Part shown: piece after piece, positions 44,171 to 56,100 of the stretch | Numbering within the stretch: position 1 is the first letter of the stretch | How the letters are laid out: each line of letters opens with the position of its first letter | Source of the DNA: Saccharina japonica | Lineage: Eukaryota; Sar; Phaeophyceae; Laminariales; Laminariaceae | Direction of reading: 5' to 3' | Assembly (NCBI GenBank): GCA_008828725.1 | Contig: MEHQ01002413.1 | Coordinates: 438,483 to 502,482 of the forward strand | DNA length: 64,000 nucleotides | The notes under the pieces: model-generated | Databases searched by the model: none | What the model saw: only the letters and a program-made list of their open reading frames with translations | What the model was told of the DNA's origin: nothing | Position numbers and translations under genes: made by a program

Positions 44171-47100
44171 GCCTGTCTGTCTGTCTGTCTGTCTGCCTGT
44201 CTGCCTGTCTTGTCTGCCTGTCTGCCTGTCTTGTCTGTCTGTCCGTATGTCTGTATATCAACCTGTCTGCCTGACCTGTCTGCGCGTGTATGTGCGTTTT
44301 GTCCTGGCGCAGCTCGCACTCTCCCGAAAAATATTGGGCATGCCTCACTTTTCACTAAAACCAAATACGACATTAATTACTCTAAAAAACAAAAGATAGG
44401 GGCATGCCTTACTCTCTCATAATATAGGATAGGGCATGCCTTGTAACCACTCTGGTCCGAACTATAAGGACCATTTTGAGTAAGTGTGAATATACAAAAG
44501 GTCCTCATATTCTGGATCAGAGTGGTAGCTTATGTCACTTTTTGGCTTTCTGAGGCAAATGCTAATGTTTCTGGTTGATGGAGGCCTCCCAACTGAGGAA
44601 ATAACTACCCAATAAGGCACCTGCCTTTTAAGGCATCTACCCTACAAGGCATGCCTTATTGTTTTTGTTTTTGACCCTAGTAGGCCGTGTGATTGATTGC
44701 TCAGGGGGATAAGTCGTGGTAATTTCCTCAAACCCGACTCAAAACCCCAGGGACTACTACCGATACACAACCCCACGTACGTGCTTACGTTCTGTGTTTT
44801 TTTCCCATCGCGGAAAGCGCGAGAGCGCGAGTTAGCCAAAATCGAGGATAATCGACGAGCAGTGCGAATGCTGATCCCTAACAATGAAGGCATTAGTCTA
44901 CCGGGGGACAATGAAGGCATTAGTCTACCGGGGGGGGGGGGGGGGGGGGGGGGTACTCATTTTTTGCTTGCCTTAATCATTTGTTTAGTGATCACGCATC
45001 CCTTTCGATATGGAGCACGTAGGGGGGGGTGGGGTGGAGACACCTGTGATCACGTGATCACCGTTTGTTTGTCCAGAGAGCTGGAAAGTAAAAGCGATGG
45101 GGGAAAAAAAAAGCAAATACCACAAAAGACGAGCTCAAACAAAAAAACGAAACCTATGCACTGTTTAGTTTAGGCCCTGAGAGAGCTGGAACGTAAACGC
45201 GATGGTAAAAAAAAAGCAAATCGTAGAAATACGAACTAAAACAAACAAAACGGAACCCATGCACTGTTTAGTTTTTAGGCCCTGAGAGAGATGGAAAGTA
45301 AAAGCGATGGGAAGAAAAGGAATCCCACCAAGACGAATTTAAAAAAAGAAGCGATTATTAAAAAAAGCAAATCCTAGAAAGACGAACACAAGTAAATAAA
45401 CCCAACCCTACGTACGTATGCACTGTTTCAGTTTAGGCTCTAGTTTCGAAACACGAATTTGTTAAGTTGCTGTAACAGCGTATATAACTATAAACAGAAA
45501 TGGTTCAACAATTTTTAACGAAATGTACAAGGGAGTTTTTTTTATTAGATGTGAGGATACAAACGTTCCTAATTTTTTGGAACAGAAAGGGTACCGTTTC
45601 GTATGCTGTTTTGAAACGTTATCGTACATAATCAAAAGTAATTCTTAGTTCATTCTCGAGACCGTTTTTACTGTTTTTGAACGTTCAACATAGGATCATA
45701 TGCATAATCTCATTTCTGAAATCATTGTTATTAATCCGTTTGCCATCTGACAACGTGCAGCTCTTATTTCAATAATGTCATTCACAATACTTGTCAATCA
45801 TTTCTTAATCCATTCTCGATACCCTCACGTGTTGTTTTTTCCCAATCTTCCCTCAAATCAAGTGTCGAACGCCCAGGTGTGTGCAGCTTTTATTTCAATA
45901 ATGCCTTTCACAAAAATGCTTATCCATCATTTCTTATTCCACTCTCCATACCCTCGCGTGTTGTTTTATCCAACCCGACCTTCCCTCAAATCAAGCTTCG
46001 AACACCCAGGTATGAGCAGCTTTTATTTCAATAATGCCATTCACATATACTTACCAACCATTTCTCAGTTCATTCTCGATGCCCCCGCGTGTTTTTTTTT
46101 TCTTCCAATCTTCGCTCAAATCGAAAAGTTTCGAACGGCCAGCTGTCCAAGCTTAAGGGCATTTTCGAGGGCGTTGATGCCGGAAACACGGGGATGGTCT
46201 TCTGCTCCGAGATTTTGCAGCTGCTGGACATGGTCAAGTCGCCGTTTACGGACCACCTCTTCAATATGGTCGGTATGTCGGTATATATGCTTTATACCAG
46301 TACGATATATAGTGTTCGATATCATATCGATTTTTTTATATGTCGAAATATCGAACTATTGATATATCGTATATATTGTGTATGTCGGTACGCTATACGT
46401 ATATATATTATGTTATCAACCCATATATTTTATTTTCCCTTATTTTCTCTCTCCTTCCTAGTCGTAACTCAGATCCGGGGTCACAAAGTAGGCTCTGCTC
46501 CCTCCTCCCCCACTACAGTTCTTTCCTTGCGTTTTTATCGCGAGTAGACTTTGGCCTTTAACTGCATTCCAACGATAAGGCATGCCTTACAAGGCATGCG
46601 CCTTATTGGGCAGTCAATCCCTCAGATGAGAACCCCCGTCGGTCCAACCATTGCTTCTGCCAAAACGAAACTGCTACCTAACCCCACCGTATAACAGCAC
46701 GCGTCCGTTCACAAAAAAAAACGCGGCCCCAATTATCTGCAAACCCCCGCGAATACGCGCATGCACGCCTGCACACAGGAGTAAACCCCGAGGGAGAGCT
46801 GTCTTTCTGCCACCTCTGCCGCATCCTGGTCACCTACTGCGTATTTTCTAAGGACGACATTTTGCACTGTGAGTCCTTCCCCTCGGCCGCGTCGACGCCC
46901 TGCTGGACGTGCTTCGGTATGATAGTGCGCGTGGGGGGTGGGGTGTACTCACTAGCAGCGTGTCGCGCATGGCCGTAGTCGTATGACCGTAGGGTAGACC
47001 CTCGCATCCCTACAATGCCGGGACGGGGAGCACGTCGGGTTTTCATGAACCAGGCAGGCATTCAGTTGCTTGCACCAGAACGAGAAACGCTATCGGGACG

Positions 47101-50100
47101 CATGCTATCTTAAGGTCAGAGGAGCACACCATGTTTTTTCGGAGGGTGCTGTCGCGTGAGGAGCTCTATACCTCTATACCTGCAGTAGTCACAAAACACT
47201 GTTTTTCATACTACAGAGGGAAATACAAGTGCTATCATACCCAATGTACAATCCCATGGCTCGAGTATACAATAAAAGAAAAACATTATTCGGGATCGGG
47301 AACCGATATAAGGATAATCTGCAGTTTGTTGTTATAGAGATAATTCGGCGTTATGGTTCATATTCTTTGGCTGAGCACGTGCACTACGTAGCTCACTTGT
47401 AGCAGCAACGGGCTTTGTTTGGTTGATCGCGCTTGTGGGAATACCAAGATGATACCGCACGGAACGGTGCTGGTAGACTGGTAGAACACGCGAACAGACA
47501 GGGCTGTTGCTTGCAACTGGACAGCGGTCGTTCGCTGGCCCAGGTTTTTCGTGATTCGTGATTTCTCGAGTTCATCGCTAGACGGCGAATCGGGGGATTA
47601 GCGAGGGCAACAAAAGCAACATCGGAGGCGAAGCGCTTCATACGAGGCACAGGTAGTGAACACGGAAGCGTCGACAACAACCGAGAATAGTACCTATATC
47701 CTCGTAAATGTCTCCATCCCCTCACCATCGAAAGAAAAAGGGTGGGTGGGCGGGAGAAATCACGAACCACGAAAAACCTGGGCCAGCGAACGACCGCTGT
47801 CCAGTTGCAAGCAACAGCCCTGTCTGTTCGCGTGTTCTACCAGTCTACCAGCACCGTTCCGTGCGGTATCCACTTGGTATTCCCACAAGCGCGATCAACC
47901 AAACAAAGCCCGTTGCTGCTACAAGTGAGCTACGTAGTGTACGTGCTCAGCCAAAGAATATGAACCATAACGCCGAATTATCTCTATAACAACAAACTGC
48001 AGATTATCCTTATATCGGTTCCCGATCCCGAATAATCTGTTCCTTTGTTGTATGTATCTTTGAAATTGCGTTGTATATGATCATTTTCTGTGGCATGGGA
48101 GGGAGAGCAGCTGGCAGACATGTCTACCGCATTATCAAACTCTGTGTCATGCTCACATGTCGTTTGCCCATAAACGCATCTCCCTCCCTCCACTGTCTGG
48201 GTTATACTGTACGAATTCTCGGACGACTGAGACACCCAATGGTCCAACACCATTGTACTCCTTCACAACCGAGGTTATTCCGAGACTTCTACAGTTTATC
48301 CCATACAGTATATTGACCTGGCTGTCTTTGCAAACCCTTGCCAGCTGCTAGTTTACGAGACCCATGTCGCGCATGGTCCGCATTATTCCGGGTGTACACC
48401 ATAAATGCATGGGACTTCCACCTTCCTTCTCGCTGTATGACTCGCCCCAACACGTCACTTCCAGCCGCAAGCGTCGAGGCACTTCCTAACCTCGGCGAGT
48501 AGATGGCGGACTCTTTGGGCTTACGCCCCGACTTTCCAACTACATTTCTGAGGGCTCACAACGCTTGTCCATATCCCCACGCTCGCACTTGCTCCCCTGA
48601 ACGGAATGAGGAAAGTGGCGCGTGTTCAGGTTGCGCTGCATGGCATGACAGTAGTGCCACCATAAGAGCAACGGCTCCGCCACCCCCACCAAGCTCAGAA
48701 CACGGGCCCCGAACCTCGCTCCGTGTACGTACTACGCCGCTACCAACTTGAGCCTGGTCGCCGTTCTGGCCGCGGAGTCGCACCTCAACCCAGACGTCAT
48801 CAATACACTGAAGACGCCTTAACTGACTGTCGCCAGAAACTAACAAAACGTCACTTCGCTCGAGACATGTGCTGGGTGGCCCTCACTATCTGCGGGTGGT
48901 TAGACTCTTCAGGTTGACCAAATTATACACCGGTGAATATTAATTACCGTTGTATCCACACCCGAAACCTCTTGTGCATGGTTCGAAGTTAACCGCAAAC
49001 GTGATGTTACCGTCTATCTCTTCTGATTGTTTTTGCTTGTTTTATCGCAGGTTCAGCGAGGGAGTAATGCGATATTCTGAATTAATTTTCGCCCGTTAAC
49101 GACAAACCAAGAAATACCGTATTTCAACGATTTTGGGCTCAACCCATTTAGGACTGGAGTCCCGATGTGGGTACAAAACACTTAGAATTAGAGTGAAATA
49201 TTTAATTCTAGACAGTGCACTTCTAAAAGGGTTAAGGACCCCCCTCCTTCCGAAAACGTTTCAGCCAAAAAACGGTATACCGTATACCGTATACCTCTAT
49301 TGTGGCACGCGTTTCTGGTGTTGGGCGAGACGCATGAAGGGTGGGCCGCATCCTTGGGCGCAATAACACCTCACTCACAACCTCAAACACTGACAAAACA
49401 TGAAAGCGTCTCCCCCTCCCCCCCCCCCCCCTCTCTTCGCCCTTGCCTCTTTCCCCTCCCGCCCCTCTCCTGCCCCAACCTCCCTACCTCCCTCTCCTCC
49501 CCTCCTCCCCCGCTGCTCCTTCCCAACATATTTACCTGCCCCCCTTCCCCCCTATCCCAACGCCCTCTCTCCGCCACCTGTTCGCCGACCTTCCCCTTTA
49601 GCCACCGTCCTCCCCATCTCCTCTTCGCCAACTCGCCATCCACTCCCGCGCCCGTTCCCGCCCCTCCCCTCTTCTTCCCCCCCCCTCCTCCTCTTCCAAC
49701 CCCCTTTCTTCTATATGTGTGTTTTGCTTTGAACGTCACGCTATCTATGCAGTTTTGTTCAGACAGTACGATATAGACGATAGCGGTGCCATAGACGAGC
49801 AGGAGTTTAGAGAGTTGGCAAGAACGGTCAACAATGCATCGCCGATGTTTCCGGGAAATTTCGCCAAGGCTCTGCAAGACTTTGACGCGTGAGTTTTTTA
49901 CGCCTCATGGAAGTTTCTCCGGATTTTCTCCAAAAAGATATCTGCAAGGCTTTGACGAGTGTGTACGCACGCCTCAACGATTGTTTTTACTAAAAAAATA
50001 TATATAACTTCTCCGCAATGCTCTGCAAGACTTTGACGCGCAAGTACGCCTCCCGGAAATTTCTGGGATTTTCCCCCCCACAAGACGGTGACTTGTTGAT

Positions 50101-53100
50101 GCGTAAGTAAGTACGCCTCGCCGACATTTCTACGAATTTTCTTCACAAGTCTCTGTACAGACTGTAACGCGCGAGTACGCCTCGCCGAAAAAGCTCGATT
50201 TTTTCTGCACAAGACTCTGCACGACTTTTACGCGTATATCTGTCCTTCAGCAAATATATTTACGTACTCGTATTACGGCAAACTGGTGATGAATCAGTTC
50301 AATCCCCCGTAGGGGATATATGTAAGCCATCCCCGGGGTTTCCACCCCCATATATAGGAGCATTCTCATACGGGGACACTCATACTTCAGGAAGATTATC
50401 CAGTTACGTATGTGCGGTCGATTATTTTATCTTCTTCGATTTTCTCATCCCAATTATTTTACATTCACCCTTCTTTTTTTAGTCGCAAATCAGATACGGG
50501 GTCATATATGAGGCTATCCTCCCCTCTTTCGCTATTCTTACGAGATAGACTGGTGGCCACAGGCGGCGAAACAGGAAGGGAGTAAGATTACCAAAAACAA
50601 TCGATGTGATACATAATGAGCGCCCGACTGCTGGATGGAGGTGTCTCTACTAGGAGTAGGAACGGTGCTCCATCTCAAAAGGCATGCGTGGTCCATGGTC
50701 AAATGACGAAGGCAAGCAACAAACGAAAACGCCCCCTCCGCTGCCTCTGGAAGTGGCCACACCAGAAATTAAATGAATTCGTTGAAGCTGTCATCCATAC
50801 GCAAGTCCGCCTCACAAGTGGTTATTAGTAGGATGTACAGTAGCTCACCCTTCATGCGGCTCGCCCAATACCTCACAGCGCTTCGCGCTGTAGCAATGTC
50901 TGCCTGGTCGGTGAAAACCCGGCATGCTCCGTCCCTGCATCGTGGGGATGCGAGGGTCTATGGTCATACGACTACGGCCATGCATGACGATGAAGTACCC
51001 CCCCCCCTCCGTCCGTCCCGGCATTGTAGGGATGCGAGGGTCTATGGTCATACGACTACGGCCATGCATAAATAATGAAGTACAACCCCTCCTCCAACCC
51101 ACTACGGTCCATGCTTTCATATTTTTTCGCGAGGGGAATCCAGCATTTTCTCCCCTCTGGCCAACTCGCATCTATTATAATAGATGGTTGGATAACCTCA
51201 CCCACCCGTACCCCCCTCGTTTACATTATTCACGCCGTTCAATAACGCCTCATTTCTACGTTTTTTCGCGTCTGTCGTGTCGCGCTGATGACAACATTAA
51301 TGAATTCAAAGCGAAGTTTATCACTGAACTTTATCAATGAATTTTCGATATTTTCGTTCAAGTAGGGGAACACAACTTTGGATGTACATATTCGTCACTA
51401 GGTGATATTTGTTTGAAAGGCACAGCAAGCAAGCTCTCAGCCTTTCAGATTTGATTGGTGAAACGTCAATCCTAGGAGCCGGTAAAAAACATTCATCAAG
51501 GGGGCCTGAATGCATTATCATACACAGGACGCGAGCTACAACAATAATAGTAGAGGTATGAACCTTTTTTTGGCTGAATCATTTTCTGGACGATCGGGCT
51601 CCTTAACCCAAATTCGTCGGACTTTTCATTTTTTTTGTGACGAAATGTGTTTCAGGGTATACTTCGGTCATGTGATTTCTCATCCGGCAGCACTTTTATT
51701 TTCCTCAAAAATCGTTTTTTCGGTGAGGTATGACGCTCCTTAAGCGAGAAGCTCAGAAAATTCATGGTGCACCTCTATCGTAGCATGCGTCGTAGGTGTA
51801 TGTGGATGGTATGATCGGAAGAAGAGCAGCACATTGCCAGCTGGCAAAGGACGTAATAAGAATGTCATTGCTTTCATTCCACCCCCTGTATATGTACTAT
51901 TCTGAAATGGTTTCTGTTTTTTTTTTCGTGTTTCGTTTTTCGTTTTTTTACTCTCAACGTTTCGACCGAGTGAAATAAATGAATTGATGACTTGAGTTAG
52001 TGTTTGAGGATAATGAATGCCTACCATCACGGGACCATAGCAAGGGCATGACCAAACGAAAACGAAGATCGAAAACGAAAATCACAAACGAAACTCAAAA
52101 ACGAAAAAACGAAATGAAAATGAGCAGGGCGCTGCTTGGTCCCTGCCACAAATGTACTTTCCCCTTTCGATTGTTTTGGTTCCGAGAAAATCAACGATCT
52201 CCAAGCTATCGCGAAACAAAAACGTTGACAGCTGAAAAGTGAAAAGGAAAACGAAAGCACGGACAGCAACAATTCAGTGTGTCCTACGACTGGTCAGCGC
52301 AGCACATGATGACTGACACGCCAGGAAATGGTGAAAACCGATGCTAATGTTTCTTCGGGAAGTCGGGCGGGGGTGGTCGAAATTTAACGAGATACATGAT
52401 CTGTACTGCTGTGATCTAGTCTCAGGTATGATCTGAACTGGTATTATCTGATTTGATCTGAACTGATCTGATATGATCTGTCTGATGTGTTGAAAACTTT
52501 CAAACGACCGAAATCAACATAGCCATTTCATATCAAACTGGTTCTTGTTTTTCGGCTGTCCTGGTGGAATAGTAACTCTTCGGAAATTCGGCCGGGCTGA
52601 TCGATTTTGACGGAATGATCGGTACATACTGCTGTGATCTGATCTGGTATAAGGTATAATATGATCTGATCTGATCTGTCTGACGTGTTAAAAACTTTCA
52701 AACACCCAAAATCAACAAAGCCCGTTATTATCAAGCTTGTTCTTCTTTTTCGGCTGTCGTTGAGGAATAGTATCTCTTCAGAAGTTCGGTCGGGCTGATC
52801 GATTTTGACGAACTGATCTGTGCATACTGTGATCTGAACTGGTATAATATGATATAATCTGATCTGATCTGATCTGATCTGATCTGTCTGACGGGTTAAA
52901 AGCTTTCAACCAAAACCAACAATACCATATTATTATCAAACTGGTTCTCTCTTTTCAGCTGTTGTTGTGGAACATTATCTCTTCAGAAGTTAGGCCGGAC
53001 TGATCGGTTTTGACGTGAACTGATCTTGCACATACTGTGATCTGATATTATCTGGAATGATCTGACATGATGTGGTCTGCTCTGATCTGATCTGGTTTGA

Positions 53101-56100
53101 TATGATCTGATCTGGCCTGATCTGATCTGATATGTCGGACATGATGCGGAAACATACCTCTTCAGGAATTCGGACGGGCTGATCGATTTCGATGAATTCC
53201 GCGCGATGGACAAGGCGTTTCCCCTCCTCTTCTTCCCGGCCTTCCGGCTCCAAGACTCTCTGCAGAGACAGTTTTTAGGTGAGCTCAACGCCTACGTTTA
53301 GTGCAACTCCTGCTACATACTGTCACAAGGATCGCCTTGGGCTGAGTCGTAAACCGATCGAGCCTTCCTTACTCCTACGAATAGCTCAGTAGCTACAAGA
53401 GCTTCACGCTTCCGATAGAGGTAGCAAGGTATACCGTTTTTTGGTGTGAAACGTTAGCAAGGTATACCGTTTTTTGGTCTGCAACGTTTTCTGAATGCTC
53501 GGGCTCCTTAACCCATTTAGGACTGCAGTCCCCATGTGGGGACAAAACGCTCGGAATTATACTAACATATTTAGTGCTAAAAAAATAAAAAGGAACCAAT
53601 TTGCTGAGAGCGCCTTCGTGGCGTGGGTAGGCGGAATCCGACGCAAGTCGACGAGGGAAGAAAAGGCTGAAAACTTCTCGCGATCAAAATGCAAGGCAAG
53701 AACCGTAGTGGGGGAGGAGGGGGAGGAGCCTACTTTGTGACCCCGGGTCTGAGTTACGACTAGGGAGGGAGAAATACGGGAGTGCGAAGATAATGAATGG
53801 GGTGGACAAAAAACAAAAGTACAGTTCTAGAAGGCGGGTTACAACCCAAAATCGTCAGAATTTAATTCTTGTGTTTAGCAGTATTTTTTTTTTATTGTGT
53901 ACTCAGGGCGTCGTATTGTTCAGCGGGTACGTACACAGCACTTTTATTTCCCTCCAAAATCGGGAAGTGGACAGACATACGTAGAAGGAAGTTGGACTTT
54001 GCGCATAGGTTGTCCCTTTGTTTCCGTGGTTTACTCCTGCTTTCGGGAATGTTATGAGTGAGCAACGTTGAAGCTCATGCTGCACGGATGTACATCCTGT
54101 ATCTCTGTGTCGTAGTTTTGTGACCACAGAACTGGTACCTTTTTAGGATGAAGAATCGGCACGGACACTGGGTGTGCTGGATGTCGACGGGTAGAAAGGA
54201 AGGTTTAATGTGAAGAACACACACACACACATCCATTTAGCATGTGACGTTTCCCTACAAAAAGTAGGTACGCGCGATCGAAGTATCACACTCAGCTGTT
54301 AATAGCAAAAATGAGTTTCGACGAAATCCTCCATCTCACAGCTGTGTTTTTTTTTTTCAATGTTTTAAACATTGTCGGATGGCAAAGATGATGATAATAA
54401 TTGACTACTGCAGGTATAGAGGCATAGAGCTCCTCAAGGCGCCACCCTCATAAACACTTGGTGCACGTCTACTTTAGGATGTGCGTCCGATTTTTTTATC
54501 CTGACGAGTACAGCTCAGTGGGTAACAACACCCTTACATGTGACGTCGTTGAGGACATGGGTTCGAATCTCACTTCGAGCGTTTTTTTTTTGTATTGAAA
54601 CGCTTGCTGCGCGTGCGTCCCTAAAACATATAAGTAGACATAGGAGGATGTTAGACTTTGCGCATGGGTTTCCTTGGTTTCCGTGGTTTATTTCTGCTTT
54701 CGGGAATGTTATGAGTGATCAACGTTGAAGCTCATCATGCTGCACATTGTCGGATGGCAAATATAATAGTAATACATGTCTCCCTTGTCCCAGAAACGCT
54801 TGCTGCGCGTGCGTCCCTAAAAAACAAGCCTCCCTTGTCCCCCAGGTATTGAAAAGGAGCGGGTAGGTCAACGGACGGCCGTATACGGTACCGAGTTCCC
54901 ACAGGTCTCACCGTTCAGAGGGGGGGGGGGGTGTTATAAGTATTACCTTGGACTGGGTAATCGATCGGTCTTTTTCCCCTGTAGCTCAGTAGGTAATAAC
55001 GCCTTTTGGCTATGAAATACCGTAGAGTAGCGAAGCGCCTTTTCTCCCAATACTTTTCTTCTCCACCATCACAGTAAATAGGACCATAGTACACACTACT
55101 GTAGTAAATAGGACCAAATATTGTTTAGTAAAAAGAGGGTGACATATAGGTTTTTGGTTGTACCATAGAGCCTATTCACTAGTATTTACTATGTACCCCC
55201 ATAATAGCAGTGTTCTTCAAACACCTACCTCTCTTCACAGACAGCCACCGGACTCCTACGGTACCCACCCACAAAAAACAGTTTTTTTTTTCACCTTGTT
55301 TTGGTGCTCTTTTCAAGGTCCTTTTTACTTTTTTCCAGCCGCTCAAGAGCCGCTCAACCGAGGCAGTGAGTGACTCGTATGCCCTGATTTGCTTTGCAGG
55401 CTTACGCTTTTTTTTTAGGCTTCATGTTTTTCACGATGTGCACGCAAATGAAATTGTTTTTTTTAAGTGTGGTCCGATTCGGGAGTACATAATAAGCACC
55501 ACTCGCTCTTTCTTGTGGCGTACACGCGGCTGTAAAAATCTTGGCATCATACCCCCCCCCCCCTCCGTACCGTGGGACCAGTCTACGTACAGTGGGGGTC
55601 CCCCAATAAGGCGGTCTGAGTATGATAAGGCGGTATCCGGATATAAGGCGGTCAAAATCGCTTGCGCCACTGGGGAATTGCACTCATAACCCGGAGTGAA
55701 TAAGGCGGTATCCCGATATAAGGCGGTCAAAATCGCTTGGCGCCACTGGGGAATTGCACTCATAACCCGGAGTGAATAAGGCGGCTTCCCTCTATAAGGC
55801 GGTCAAAATCGCTTGGCGCCACTGGGGAATCGCACTCATAACCCGGAGTGAATAAGGCGGCTTGCCTTTATAAGGCGGTCATATTGCTCTGGCACACCAC
55901 CGCCTTGTTGGGGGACCCCCCCTGCTGTATAGTTATTTAGGATAGGGGCACTATTTGTGGCCCTTTTTTCGGCCAACACTATTTCTGACTCGACCTCTAT
56001 TGCGGGAGCGCATATTATAGCGTGGGTAAGCACAATTAGACGACAGTTGACGAGGGAAGAAAGTGCTGAAATCTTCTCGCGATAAAAATGCAAGGCAAGA

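Noticed and set aside
43654..44422. Overlapping 170-240 codon frames on both strands
   Set aside because: Products of CTTGT and CTGT repeats; homopolymeric composition.
48503..48751. 82-codon Pro-rich frame in an EF-hand intron
   Set aside because: Opposite strand equally open, no splice support; not reported as a gene.
54495..54580. tRNA gene
   Set aside because: D-arm and acceptor stem do not pair; treated as a SINE head.
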